Shown here in pieces: positions 1-7,644 of a DNA stretch of 64,000 nt (position 1 is the first letter of the stretch; every line of letters begins with the position of its first letter). Made by a program: the position numbers and the translations under genes. The stretch is from a candidate division FCPU426 bacterium (GTDB taxonomy: Bacteria; Oederibacteriota; JAAXVQ01; JAUVAV01), in contig JAUVAV010000010.1 in the NCBI GenBank assembly GCA_030591525.1, positions 17,933-81,932 of the forward strand, read 5' to 3'. A model generated the notes under the pieces. The model saw only the letters and a program-made list of their open reading frames with translations, was not told where the DNA came from and ran no database searches.

Positions 1-2
1 TT

Positions 3-302
3 CCCTTAACCATTAACGCGGCCTTTATTTCCCTGGTAGCTCAGTTGGTGGAGCCGGGCGGCCTTGAGCCGGGATACCGGCTGGCGCTCTTGGTCGTGGT
101 AATTGGCTTGACTTTTCTGACGGTTAGTACCATCCCCTATCCCAATCCAGCAGATCGACCGGTTATCTTTTTACTGGTGCTGTTGGCCGTGGCAACGATA
201 TTTTTAGGCCCACCGGCCGCCACGAAGATAGCGGTTTGGCTGCTGCTCGTGGGTGGGACGATTTATATAGTTATCGCGCCATTCGGTGTGAAGAAAGGAT
301 AA
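3..302 (+). CDS. pssA: CDP-diacylglycerol--serine O-phosphatidyltransferase, C-terminal part (5' end outside window)
   Basis: The frame is open from the left edge, so this is the 3' end of a gene that begins upstream. The internal ATG at 45 is not a likely start because the hydrophobic sequence continues before it. About 100 residues remain, with two or three membrane segments and the stretch FLTVSTIPYPN, which resembles the LMVS-x-I-x-Y-P signature near the C-terminus of PssA-type CDP-alcohol phosphatidyltransferases. The catalytic CDP-alcohol motif would lie upstream and is not visible. The enzyme makes phosphatidylserine in the inner membrane. The stop lies 6 bp before leuA, a pssA-leuA order seen in many bacteria, which supports the call. 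The assignment rests on the C-terminal motif and context only. Confidence 0.6.
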   Translation, partial: PLTINAAFISLVAQLVEPGGLEPGYRLALLVVVIGLTFLTVSTIPYPNPADRPVIFLLVLLAVATIFLGPPAATKIAVWLLLVGGTIYIVIAPFGVKKG

Positions 303-308
303 TCAACC

Positions 309-1865
309 ATGCCTGAAACAGTAAAAATATTTGATACTACTTTGCGGGACGGGGAACAGTCTCCCGGGGCCAGCCTGGATAGGAACCAAAAAGTGGAGAT
401 AGCCCGGGCTTTGGAGACCTTGGGAGTGGACATAATTGAGGCGGGATTTCCTGTTTCTTCGCCAGGTGATTTTGAAGCGGTGCGGGCTGTGACCAAAGCA
501 GTTACAGAACCCGTAGTAGCTGGACTGGCCCGTTGCCAGAAGGCGGATATCAAGACAGCCTGGCAGGCGCTGCAGAGCGCCAGGCGGCCCCGAATTCACA
601 TCTTTCTCTCAACCTCACCCCTGCACATGAAATACAAGCTGAAGAAAAGACCAGAGGAAGTAATGCGCATTGCGGAGAATATGACCCGTTATGCGTGTTC
701 GCTCTGCCAGGATGTACAATTTTCGCCTGAGGATGCCACCCGTAGTGAGTTGCCTTTTCTGGCCCAGATTGTAGAAACCGTGATTCAGGCCGGAGCCTCG
801 ACCATCAATATTCCAGATACCGTAGGTTATACCACTCCTGGGGAATTTGAGGTTTTAATTCGCGAATTGTATGCTCGAGTTCCCAGCCTCCGGCAGATTA
901 TGGTTTCCGTGCATTGCCATAATGACCTGGGCATGGCCACGGCGAATTCCCTGGCCGCAATTCGCGCGGGCGTCCGCCAGGTAGAAGGTACCATCAACGG
1001 GCTGGGAGAACGCGCGGGCAACGCGGCCCTGGAAGAGATTGTAATGGCCCTCAAGACCCGTGCAAAATTCTACAGGGTGAGGACCAATATTCAAACCCGG
1101 CAGATCGTGCGCATATCCCGTTTGGTATCTTCAGCCACGGGTATAGTGGTTCAGCCGAACAAGGCCATTGTGGGCGGAAATGCCTTTGCCCATGAAGCGG
1201 GAATCCACCAGGATGGGATTATTAAGCAGAGGCTGACCTATGAAATTATGAATGCCCGGGATATAGGACTTAAGGAAAACCGGCTGGTTTTAGGCAAGCA
1301 TTCCGGCCGGCACGCCTTGGCCAAAAGGCTCCGGGAATTAGGCTACCAGCTGGAGGAAAAAGAACTTCAAGGTTTTTTTGAACGCTTTAAGGAACTGGCG
1401 GATAAAAAGAAAGAGGTTTTTGATGAAGATCTGTTTGCGCTGATGGAAGAGCGCACGGGTGCGCCCAAGAAAGTCTACAGTTTGGAACACGTCCAGGCCT
1501 CTTCGGGAAGCGGCCTGGTACCCACGGCCGCGGTTCGCCTGCTTAAAGAGGGTCAAATACTTCAAGGATCTGGAACAGGCGACGGCCCGGTGGACGCGGT
1601 GTATAAAACCATAGATGCTCTATTGGGCCGGCAGCATAAATTAACCGGTTACGCGATCCAGGCCATTACCGGCGGAACCGACGCCCAGGGCGAGGTTACG
1701 GTTCAACTGGACAGCCATGGCCGGGTGATTACCGGCCGGGGAGCGCATACTGATATTATTGTCGCCTCAGCCAAGGCCTATATAAATGCTTTGAACCGTC
1801 TGGCTGCCATGGAGAATGTTGTACGAAAAATCCCAAATCGCCGTTCTAAGGCGGTAGCACGCTGA
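309..1865 (+). CDS. leuA: 2-isopropylmalate synthase
   Basis: First committed step of leucine synthesis: condenses acetyl-CoA with 2-oxoisovalerate. The 518 residues match the long, leucine-regulated LeuA form. The HMGL-like TIM barrel opens with the signature DTTLRDGEQSPG (residues 10-21). The metal-binding HCH of SVHCHNDLG lies near residue 202, and the conserved NGLGERAGNA follows. The last 120 or so residues form the LeuA dimerisation/allosteric domain, so leucine feedback is expected. ATG 309 follows AAGGAT and starts 6 bp after pssA. leuC and leuD follow downstream, separated by the small PspC gene and a hairpin repeat, while leuB is 20 kb away. The family assignment is secure. Confidence 0.97.
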   Translation: MPETVKIFDTTLRDGEQSPGASLDRNQKVEIARALETLGVDIIEAGFPVSSPGDFEAVRAVTKAVTEPVVAGLARCQKADIKTAWQALQSARRPRIHIFLSTSPLHMKYKLKKRPEEVMRIAENMTRYACSLCQDVQFSPEDATRSELPFLAQIVETVIQAGASTINIPDTVGYTTPGEFEVLIRELYARVPSLRQIMVSVHCHNDLGMATANSLAAIRAGVRQVEGTINGLGERAGNAALEEIVMALKTRAKFYRVRTNIQTRQIVRISRLVSSATGIVVQPNKAIVGGNAFAHEAGIHQDGIIKQRLTYEIMNARDIGLKENRLVLGKHSGRHALAKRLRELGYQLEEKELQGFFERFKELADKKKEVFDEDLFALMEERTGAPKKVYSLEHVQASSGSGLVPTAAVRLLKEGQILQGSGTGDGPVDAVYKTIDALLGRQHKLTGYAIQAITGGTDAQGEVTVQLDSHGRVITGRGAHTDIIVASAKAYINALNRLAAMENVVRKIPNRRSKAVAR

Positions 1866-1891
1866 GGGATATTTACTTTGGAGAGGGATAC

Positions 1892-2101
1892 ATGCCTAAA
1901 CAAAGACTTCAGCGCAGCAAAACCAACCGGATGTTTGCAGGAGTTCTGGGAGGGCTGGCAAAATATTTTGATATTGACGCCAGCTTACTAAGGATTTTAT
2001 GGGTTTTACTGACCGTGTTTACGGGATTTTTCTTAGGCATATTTGTATACTTGTGTGCCATTTTTATTATTCCCAATCAAGTTAAAATTAATAAAAACTA
2101 A
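1892..2101 (+). CDS. small PspC-domain membrane protein
   Basis: A 69-residue protein that is almost entirely a PspC domain. The basic N-terminus (KQRLQRSKTNRM) leads into the family hallmark GVLGGLAKYFDID, then ASLLRILWVLL and a single long hydrophobic segment (about residues 33-60) ending FIIPNQ. PspC domains are inner-membrane modules tied in several bacteria to envelope-stress (phage-shock) responses; stand-alone versions like this are common and mostly uncharacterised. An ATG preceded by GAGAGGGA gives a good ribosome site. It lies 26 bp after leuA and is probably co-transcribed with it, but nothing links it to leucine synthesis. Confidence 0.85.
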   Translation: MPKQRLQRSKTNRMFAGVLGGLAKYFDIDASLLRILWVLLTVFTGFFLGIFVYLCAIFIIPNQVKINKN

Positions 2102-2173
2102 GCTGCTAACTGTAATAACGGGAAAGAACTAAGTGATTACTTAGAAGCTGTGAAATAATTGATTTATATAGAT

Positions 2174-2270
2174 ATTCCCCTCCCTTGAGGGGAGGGGATG
2201 AAGGGGAGGGTGAAAATAAAACGCTTATATTACCACCCTCTCCTAGCCTCTCCCATCAAGGGAGAGGAAT
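2174..2270 (+). repeat. inverted-repeat element, CCCTCCC family
   Basis: Two arms of about 35 bases, rich in C on the left and ending in the reverse complement on the right, enclose an AT-rich core. Each arm is itself a hairpin (CCCCTCCCTTGAGGGGAGGGG on the left; CTCTCCCATCAAGGGAGAG on the right). The same architecture recurs at 26737-26824, with a piece inside the element at 53407-53543. It lies between the PspC gene and leuC and may act as an mRNA-stabilising or terminating structure. Confidence 0.75.
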
Positions 2271-2345
2271 AGACTTGTTGAATTTAAAAAAAACGATTTT
2301 TTCACAGCTTCTGACTGACTATTTACAAAAAGGAGTAGTTTGAAT

Positions 2346-3644
2346 ATGCCGCGACCCATGACAATCAGCGAGAAAATTCTGGCGCGGGCGGCCGGAAAAA
2401 AATATGTTGCGCCCGGAGAGATGATCTTGGCTCGGCTGGATCTCTGCCTGGGAAATGATATTACCGCTCCCCTGGCAATCAAGGAGTTTTACGGCAACGG
2501 CGGAAAACAGGTTTTTGATCGCAAACGAGTGGCCTTGATACACGATCATTTTACCCCCAACAAGGATATTAAATCAGCCCAGCAGACCAAGCTCCTGCGT
2601 GAATTTGCCCACGAGCAGAAATTAAAGTATTACTGGGACCAGGGAGAGTGCGGGATTGAACACGCCCTGTTGCCGGAGCAGGGAGTAGTAGTACCCGGCG
2701 ATTTAATCATTGGCGCGGATTCCCATACCTGTACTTATGGAGCCTTGGGGGCCTTTGCTACGGGCGTGGGCTCCACGGACCTGGCAGCCGCCATGTTGAC
2801 CGGCCGGGCCTGGTTCCGCGTGCCTCCCAGCATCAAGCTTATATTTCGGGGGAAGATGCCCCGGGACGTAACTGCCAAGGATTTAATCCTGCTGGCCATT
2901 GCGCGTCTGGGTGTGGACGGGGCCAATTACCGGGCTTTGGAGTTCACTGGTCCGGTGATCTCCGGTCTGTCCATGGCCGGGCGTTTTACCATGAGCAATA
3001 TGGCGATCGAGGCCGGGGGCAAAGCCGGACTGGTTGTGCCGGACGCTGTTACTAAGAAGTATTCTCTGGGCCGCGCTCAGCGTAAGCCTCGTTACTATGC
3101 CTCGGATGCAGACGCGGTTTACGAAAAAGTGGAGGAATTCGATGTAAGCCGGCTGGAACCTCTGGTAGCCAAGCCTCATCTGCCATCTAACGTAGAACCG
3201 GTTTCCCGGCTAAAAAATATAGTTTTAGACCAGGCTGTGATCGGTTCATGCACCAACGGCCGGATCGAGGATCTGCGCGAAGCAGCCAAGCTATTGAAAG
3301 GCAAAAAGGTTAGTTCCCGGGTGCGAACTATAATTTTTCCGGCTACCCCAACTATCTGGAAACAGGCGCTTAAGGAAGGGTTGATGGAAGTTTTCACCTC
3401 AGCCGGATGCATTATCTCGCCTCCGACCTGCGGACCCTGCCTGGGAGGGCACATGGGCGTTCTGGCAGAAGGCGAGCGCGCCGTGGCTACGACCAACCGG
3501 AATTTTGTGGGGCGCATGGGTCATACCAAGAGCGAGGTTTACCTGGCCTCGCCCGGAGTGGCCGCAGCTTCAGCCATCAAAGGGCGCTTGGCGCATCCCC
3601 AAGAGGTTCGCGGATCAAAGTGGAAGCAAGGAGTTAAGAAATAG
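2346..3644 (+). CDS. leuC: 3-isopropylmalate dehydratase, large subunit
   Basis: Aconitase-family subunit that, with LeuD, isomerises 2-isopropylmalate to 3-isopropylmalate in leucine synthesis. The roughly 432 residues match the shorter archaeal/deltaproteobacterial-type LeuC (HacA-like) rather than the 470-residue enterobacterial form. The three [4Fe-4S] cysteines are visible: one in VIGSCTNGRIEDL (near residue 302) and a CxxC pair in PPTCGPCLGG (near 361 and 364). The substrate-domain stretch GADSHTCTYGALG is also present. AGGAG (2331-2335) serves either the TTG at 2340 or the ATG at 2346; the ATG has the more usual spacing and codon. leuD follows after 126 bp containing a perfect palindrome. 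Confidence 0.96.
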   Translation: MPRPMTISEKILARAAGKKYVAPGEMILARLDLCLGNDITAPLAIKEFYGNGGKQVFDRKRVALIHDHFTPNKDIKSAQQTKLLREFAHEQKLKYYWDQGECGIEHALLPEQGVVVPGDLIIGADSHTCTYGALGAFATGVGSTDLAAAMLTGRAWFRVPPSIKLIFRGKMPRDVTAKDLILLAIARLGVDGANYRALEFTGPVISGLSMAGRFTMSNMAIEAGGKAGLVVPDAVTKKYSLGRAQRKPRYYASDADAVYEKVEEFDVSRLEPLVAKPHLPSNVEPVSRLKNIVLDQAVIGSCTNGRIEDLREAAKLLKGKKVSSRVRTIIFPATPTIWKQALKEGLMEVFTSAGCIISPPTCGPCLGGHMGVLAEGERAVATTNRNFVGRMGHTKSEVYLASPGVAAASAIKGRLAHPQEVRGSKWKQGVKK

Positions 3645-3685
3645 TGTTGAGGCGGATCTTAGCTGGGATATGTCACTTACAGGAC

Positions 3686-3713
3686 GTAGGGGCGACGCAT
3701 GCGTCGCCCCTAC
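3686..3713. repeat. perfect 28-bp palindrome (GTAGGGGCG arms)
   Basis: Bases 3686-3713 equal their own reverse complement: arm GTAGGGGCG, core ACGCATGCGT, arm CGCCCCTAC. It sits between leuC and leuD. A second element with identical outer arms and an unrelated core is at 53367-53394, so the arms define a dispersed family. Confidence 0.9.
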
Positions 3714-3770
3714 AACTACGGATGAGGCCATAACAAATGGCTGATATAATACAAAAAAGGATAAGCGAAC

Positions 3771-4271
3771 ATGAAATTTCAAGGCAAAACCTATAAATTC
3801 GGAGATAATGTCAACACTGACGAGATTATTCCGGCCCGCTATCTGAATACCAGCGATCCCCAAGAACTTGCAGCCCATGTGATGGAGGATGCGGATCCCG
3901 GTTTCCCCGGCCTGGTAAAACCGGGAGATATTGTACTGGCAGGAAGAAACTTCGGCTGCGGCTCTTCCCGCGAGCACGCGCCCCTGGCGTTAAAAACCGC
4001 GGGCGTAGCTTGCATAGTAGCCGCAAGTTTTGCCCGGATTTTCTACCGCAATGCCTTTAACATCGGGCTGCCCATCCTGGAATGTCCGGATGCCGCTTCT
4101 GAGACTCAGGCCGGGCAGAAAATAGCCATTGACGCGGGACAGGGAATAATCAAGAACCTGACTACAGGTAAAACATATCAGGTTGATCCCATCCCGCCTT
4201 TTATGCAGGAACTGGTCGCAGCCGGCGGCTTGATGGAGTATGTGAAGAGGAATTTAACCGCTAAATTTTAA
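3771..4271 (+). CDS. leuD: 3-isopropylmalate dehydratase, small subunit
   Basis: Swivelling-domain partner of LeuC, completing the isopropylmalate isomerase. The 166 residues are the usual length for the short LeuD type that pairs with a 420-430-residue LeuC. Recognisable motifs are FGDNVNTDEIIPARYL at the N-terminus and GRNFGCGSSREHAPLAL, the substrate-specificity and phosphate-binding loop, near residues 63-79. The ATG is preceded by AAAAGGATAAGCG. The normal next gene, leuB, is absent; the two following genes run on the opposite strand, and leuB lies at 24607. Confidence 0.96.
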   Translation: MKFQGKTYKFGDNVNTDEIIPARYLNTSDPQELAAHVMEDADPGFPGLVKPGDIVLAGRNFGCGSSREHAPLALKTAGVACIVAASFARIFYRNAFNIGLPILECPDAASETQAGQKIAIDAGQGIIKNLTTGKTYQVDPIPPFMQELVAAGGLMEYVKRNLTAKF

Positions 4272-4318
4272 TAGGTACATATGCTCCGGGGTTTGCCGCG
4301 GGGTGGAGGGCTCACTAA

Positions 4319-4720
4319 TTATCCCTTCATTCCAATTTTATCTCGAATTATGCGAACTATCTCCTCGGCTATATCTACAGAAAAGATAGCTTCATCCCGG
4401 GAAGGCTCAACTTCACTCGGAGGATAACGAACATCAATAGCGTAACCGGACAGTTCAGCACAAGCTTTACGGAATTGATCGAGTTCCGGAAAAATTGAAA
4501 TTGTCAAATCCAACAACCTTACCAATTCGTGTATTTTAGGAAATTCAATCTGCTGAAAAGTTAAAAAAGCTTTAAGCGATTTTTCCACTGCTTGTTGAGC
4601 ATGAAAAGTCACGGTATCTGTAGGAGCTTCCGGGAGAAGAAGTGTCTGACGAGCTGTAATAAGATCATTGTCAGCTTTTTTCAACCACTGATATGCGAAT
4701 TCAATGTTTTGCTCGCTCAT
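4319..4720 (-). CDS. HEPN-domain protein (toxin-type partner of an MNT nucleotidyltransferase)
   Basis: A 133-residue alpha-helical protein with the Pfam HEPN pattern: W-x-KKADNDL near residue 13, FHAQQAVEKSLKAFL near residue 40, an IHELVRLL helix, and a C-terminal Y-x5-RYP. It overlaps the upstream nucleotidyltransferase by 20 bp, the classic two-gene MNT/HEPN arrangement. In active HEPN ribonucleases the catalytic motif is R-x4-6-H; no such spacing is visible here, so RNase activity is doubtful or the catalytic pair is non-canonical. In characterised pairs the MNT partner modifies or neutralises the HEPN toxin. Confidence 0.82.
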   Translation of the reverse strand: MSEQNIEFAYQWLKKADNDLITARQTLLLPEAPTDTVTFHAQQAVEKSLKAFLTFQQIEFPKIHELVRLLDLTISIFPELDQFRKACAELSGYAIDVRYPPSEVEPSRDEAIFSVDIAEEIVRIIRDKIGMKG

Positions 4721-5063
4721 AAACTACCTTTCCGGAACGGAATACCTCTGTAATGATATGATTAACTGTGCCATTCCAACGAGCGATTTCTTCGGGTGTA
4801 TAGACTAAAATATCCATGGCACAAGGCATGGGTTTGAAAAGCAGCCGAATAGGAACTGAACGTTTGTGCGCCGGGAGATCGGTGTCCATAACGACTAAAA
4901 TATCCAGGTCGCTATCCGCTGTAGATTGATTTGAGGCATAGGAGCCAAAAAGTATAATTTTAAAAGGCGAGAAATTATCAGCGATAGCTTTTATTACCAA
5001 TTCAACAGAAGCCGGGGAAAATATTTTCCCCGTTTGTTGTTCTTGAAGGGAAATATGTTTCAT
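4701..5063 (-). CDS. MNT-domain minimal nucleotidyltransferase
   Basis: A 120-residue protein of the DNA polymerase beta-like superfamily. The full minimal motif is present: GS-x10-DxD at G40, S41, D52 and D54, with the third carboxylate at D84 in AMDILVYTPEE. It is the promoter-proximal member of the MNT/HEPN pair, and the HEPN gene starts inside its 3' end. Known MntA antitoxins polyadenylylate the HEPN toxin with this active site; intact residues suggest an active enzyme here. The short non-coding stretch upstream (5064-5312) holds only an AT-rich hairpin and a truncated repeat. Confidence 0.85.
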   Translation of the reverse strand: MKHISLQEQQTGKIFSPASVELVIKAIADNFSPFKIILFGSYASNQSTADSDLDILVVMDTDLPAHKRSVPIRLLFKPMPCAMDILVYTPEEIARWNGTVNHIITEVFRSGKVVYERAKH

Positions 5064-5192
5064 AACTATTATGTGTCTCTTTTCAATTATTTCAATTCCT
5101 TACCTGCCCGTATGCCCAGTGGATTGCCGCGGCGTTGCCTGATTAATTTCCCGCTTTGGAAAGGTAGCCTGCCGGAAAACATATTTTACTTT

Positions 5193-5220
5193 AAATAAAT
5201 AACTTTTGCATTATTTATTT
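5193..5220. repeat. AT-rich inverted repeat upstream of the MNT/HEPN pair
   Basis: AAATAAATAA (5193-5202) and its exact reverse complement TTATTTATTT (5211-5220) flank CTTTTGCA. It lies 130 bp upstream of the MNT gene and 90 bp beyond the end of lexA. It could be an operator for the pair or a terminator for lexA; nothing in the sequence decides. Confidence 0.4.
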
Positions 5221-5261
5221 TTCGAAACATATCACCTGCTTTTCCTTATAAATAGATCCCG

Positions 5262-5305
5262 TTAGGAGCCTGTCGGACTTAAGTCTTTTTCCCCCCTCGG
5301 CCTGA
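5262..5305. mobile_element. solo end of a CTAGGAGC-family element
   Basis: TAGGAGCCTGTCGGACTTAA, running on into AGTCTTTTTCCCCC and CGGCCTG, closely matches the reverse complement of the right end of the element at 42551-42782 over about 42 bases. No opposite terminal repeat is found nearby, so this is a truncated copy. It ends 8 bp from the lexA stop. Confidence 0.75.
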
Positions 5306-5312
5306 GTGGAAA

Positions 5313-5921
5313 TCATCGTTTCTGCATCCGGCGCAGAACGCCGATGACAATACCCTGGATGCGCAGGTCTCCGGCCTCGACATAAATCGGCTGCATTCCA
5401 GTATTGGAAGGCTGGAGCCGGACGCGGCCGGCTTCGCGATAGAAGCGCTTGACAGTCGCTTCGTTTCCGATCAGCGCCACCACAATCTCGCCGTTTTCCG
5501 CCTGGCTGCGTTTTTCTATGATGATGTAGTCACCATCCATAATGTGATCCCCGATCATGGAATCGCCCTTGACGCGCAGGACAAAGGTCTCTTGGCGTCC
5601 CAGCATATCCTCAGGCAACACCATACTCTCGGGATGCTCAAGCGCCTCAATTGGTGAACCTGCGGCAACCAAGCCTACTAGTGGTACTTCCAGCGCGCGC
5701 GGCTGCTCGTCCGGTTGTTTTAATGTAACATGGCGGGCACGCCCTCCTTCCCGGCTAAGCATGCCTTTCTCCTCCAGCGTTTTGAGATGTTTATGTACCG
5801 TTGCAACCGAGGAGAGGCCGAAGTGTTCGCCAATCTCGCGCAAGGTGGGAGCATAGCCATTAGTCTGGATACAGGCTTGTACAAAATCCAGGATTTGTTT
5901 CTGTTTACGCGTCAGAGCCAC
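5313..5921 (-). CDS. lexA: LexA repressor (SOS regulator)
   Basis: Represses the DNA-damage regulon and self-cleaves when stimulated by RecA filaments. The 202 residues are standard. The N-terminal winged helix-turn-helix (about 1-65) contains REIGEHFGLSSVATVHKHL. The cleavage bond is Ala87-Gly88 in LVGLVAAGSP. The catalytic Ser121 (KGDSMIGDHI) and Lys158 (NEATVKRF) form the dyad of the S24 peptidase domain. Translation starts at GTG 5921 behind a strong AGGAGG, and an ATG is not needed. It is transcribed alone, towards the MNT/HEPN pair. Confidence 0.97.
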   Translation of the reverse strand: MALTRKQKQILDFVQACIQTNGYAPTLREIGEHFGLSSVATVHKHLKTLEEKGMLSREGGRARHVTLKQPDEQPRALEVPLVGLVAAGSPIEALEHPESMVLPEDMLGRQETFVLRVKGDSMIGDHIMDGDYIIIEKRSQAENGEIVVALIGNEATVKRFYREAGRVRLQPSNTGMQPIYVEAGDLRIQGIVIGVLRRMQKR

Positions 5922-6098
5922 CTTTCCACCTCCTTTTCCTAAATAAATTTTCCGAGATGAGTCAGAACTGCGCTTTTTTGTTACGCCTTCGGTGAAATGA
6001 ATTCGCCTGGTCTATTTTAGCAGACAACTCAAAATTCCTCTCACCCAAAGACGAACAAAAGCCAAAAAAAAATAGAATAAAAAAAGCTTCAACTCAAT

Positions 6099-6126
6099 AT
6101 TTACCATTTGTTCGTATTATTGTCAA
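6099..6126 (-). promoter_or_regulatory. candidate lexA promoter with CGAAC half-site
   Basis: On the minus strand, TTGACA (6121-6126) is followed after 17 bases by TAAATA. Within the spacer lies CGAACAAATGG, one good half of the Gram-positive-type SOS box (CGAAC-N4-GTTCG) with a poor second half. Another CGAACAAA occurs on the plus strand near 6052. The placement suits LexA autoregulation but the operator is weak. The rest of 5922-6306 is AT-rich and holds only this and the promoter at 6205. Confidence 0.35.
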
Positions 6127-6204
6127 GCAATATTTCGTAAATTATTCGCTCTACTCATCAGCTATATCCATCCTCCTGCCCCCGATAAATCCGAATTCTT
6201 ATTA

Positions 6205-6234
6205 TTGACCTACTATTCCGGCTTTTGTTATACT
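6205..6234 (+). promoter_or_regulatory. sigma70-type promoter
   Basis: TTGACC (6205-6210), an 18-base spacer, then TATACT (6229-6234). It is correctly placed about 70 bp upstream of the membrane-protein gene that starts at 6307. Confidence 0.6.
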
Positions 6235-6306
6235 TTTATTAATAAATCACTGCTGTCCAAATTAACAGTACATCCTGTTTACTAATAGCTCTGGGTGGTG
6301 TTTTCT

Positions 6307-6723
6307 ATGCGGGAACTTTTTAACCGATTCTCAATTGCCTATTTTGCCGGCGCCATTGGTGGTTTGGCTTATGCTTTAATAGCATGGTTCTGTGACCAAT
6401 GGGGGCTTTTTGAGTTATTTTCCGTAAAAATGAGTGTCGCCAGCCTGAGCTGGACTTATTTGGCCCAACGGATTTTAAAAGGGTCTTTATGGGCGCTATT
6501 ATTAGTGTTGTTGGGCCCTTTTTTCCGGGCCCGGGGCGCTTTACTGGGTTTGATATTAAGTCTTCTGCCCAGCACCTATGTTTTATTGGTTTATTATCCT
6601 GGTCATAATTTGGGTTTTTTGGGATGGGACAAGGGGCCGCTTACATTTATGTTTGTTTTACTATTTAATGCGGCATGGGGGTTTATTGCCGGCGGCATAT
6701 ATGCCAAGCATTATCGTGCTTGA
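6307..6723 (+). CDS. small integral membrane protein, function unknown
   Basis: About 138 residues with four hydrophobic segments (near residues 11-28, 52-70, 75-95 and 112-132). Features include AGAIGGLAYALIAWF, ILKGSLWALLLVLLGP and LFNAAWGFIAGGIYAKHY. The spacing recalls a widespread but uncharacterised family of small four-helix inner-membrane proteins. No catalytic motif is seen. Two GTG codons (6295, 6298) lie in frame upstream, but ATG 6307 is the more likely start. It has its own promoter and stands alone. Function cannot be assigned. Confidence 0.7.
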   Translation: MRELFNRFSIAYFAGAIGGLAYALIAWFCDQWGLFELFSVKMSVASLSWTYLAQRILKGSLWALLLVLLGPFFRARGALLGLILSLLPSTYVLLVYYPGHNLGFLGWDKGPLTFMFVLLFNAAWGFIAGGIYAKHYRA

Positions 6724-6847
6724 TATATTTTTTCCATGGGCCGACCCCGCCAACTCCCAGGATGGTTAATCAGCACACCCTATAATTTGGTTTTTCAGTA
6801 CTCTCAATATTAGGTTATCAAATAATTAGGAGGAAAGGAGCAGAGAA

Positions 6848-7090
6848 ATGCAATTAATCATCATCAAATTAAAATCAAGAAGCTCCCAAGCTGTGAAAGT
6901 GCAGGAAGTATTAACTAAGCATGGTGGTGATATTCAGGTGCGATTAGGGTTGCATGGGGCAGCGGCGGATAATGGCGATGAGGACGGTTTGATTATCCTG
7001 AAAGTAAAATCTGATCAAAGTGTGGTTAATAGTCTTGTTTCAGATCTTAATAGCGCAGGACAGGTCGAAATCAAAAATGTTTCCTTTTAA
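6848..7090 (+). CDS. ACT/NikR-C-like small regulator (TM1266-type)
   Basis: An 80-residue beta-alpha-beta-beta-alpha-beta protein. The pattern VKVQEVLTKHGGDIQVRLGL, then DGLIILKVKSDQSVVNSLVSDL and GQVEIKNVSF, matches the small ferredoxin-fold proteins typified by TM1266, annotated elsewhere as iron-only hydrogenase system regulators. A strong AGGAGGAAAGGAG site precedes the ATG. No hydrogenase gene lies in the window, so the regulatory target is unknown. The assignment is by fold pattern rather than by a catalytic signature. Confidence 0.55.
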   Translation: MQLIIIKLKSRSSQAVKVQEVLTKHGGDIQVRLGLHGAAADNGDEDGLIILKVKSDQSVVNSLVSDLNSAGQVEIKNVSF

Positions 7091-7107
7091 ATCCGGTATG
7101 TCATTGC

Positions 7108-7250
7108 CTAGGAGCCTGTCGGACTTTGTTGTTGACTTATGATATAATGACAGCAGTTTCCCCCTTTTTGAAAAGGGGGAAGTTAAGTAAAAATGCAATT
7201 TAATACTCAGATTGACTTTTTTAACGCTGCTAAGTCCGACAGGCTCCTAG
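7108..7250. mobile_element. MITE-like element with CTAGGAGCCTGTCGGACTT ends
   Basis: A 143-bp element with near-perfect terminal inverted repeats: CTAGGAGCCTGTCGGACTT on the left and its complement (7232-7250) on the right. The interior is short and non-coding, so it would need a transposase supplied in trans. Related copies are at 42551-42782 (complete) and 5262-5305 (one end only). Confidence 0.85.
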
Positions 7251-7316
7251 GGTGACGAAATTAAATATTTTATGGTCGCCGGATATTCCCGGGGGCATAG
7301 GCACGTCCCCCTGCTT

Positions 7317-7583
7317 CTAGAGGCAGATAATATTCACATGATCCGTTAAAGGATTTTGGGAAGGGAGAACCTTTATTTTAATATCTTCCTTAGGAAGATT
7401 CAGTTTTTCAACCATGAATTTCCGGATCGTTTCACCTTGCGTCTGACCCAATTCCGGCTCCAGCGCCAGCAGGCAACGGCCCTTGAGGTATAAGGCCTCC
7501 GGAGTATGCAGTTGAGCCAGGCGCTCCAAAGCCTGGGCATGTTTTTGATTAAAAATATCAATCCGCGCCAAACCGGTCAACAC
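7317..7583 (-). CDS. hypothetical protein, TPR-like fragment
   Basis: An 88-residue frame starting at GTG 7583. Residues 15-42 (HAQALERLAQL, then EALYLKGRCLLALEP) look like one tetratricopeptide helix pair. The frame stays open upstream for 31 codons without an ATG or GTG, running into the end of the HAMP-domain gene. Either this is a short gene beginning at GTG 7583 with a weak ribosome site, or the remains of a longer one. It follows the HAMP gene on the same strand. Function unknown. Confidence 0.4.
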   Translation of the reverse strand: MLTGLARIDIFNQKHAQALERLAQLHTPEALYLKGRCLLALEPELGQTQGETIRKFMVEKLNLPKEDIKIKVLPSQNPLTDHVNIICL

Positions 7584-7644
7584 GTTATTGTTTTTCCGGT
7601 AGAAAGGATAGCGGGAAAGAAATAATGCTTTTCTACCTCTGGGA

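Noticed and set aside
31-110. tRNA-like start (GGTAGCTCAGTTGGTGGAGCC) near the left edge
   Set aside because: The D-arm-like string lacks a matching T-arm (no GTTCGA-type loop) and acceptor stem, and it lies in the open frame of pssA; the resemblance is coincidental.
827-1094. Minus-strand open frames inside leuA and similar frames in other genes
   Set aside because: They run opposite well-supported genes, lack ribosome sites and show no recognisable protein features.
6099-6126. Firm LexA operator call
   Set aside because: Only one CGAAC half matches; the second half differs at most positions, so it is kept as a candidate only.
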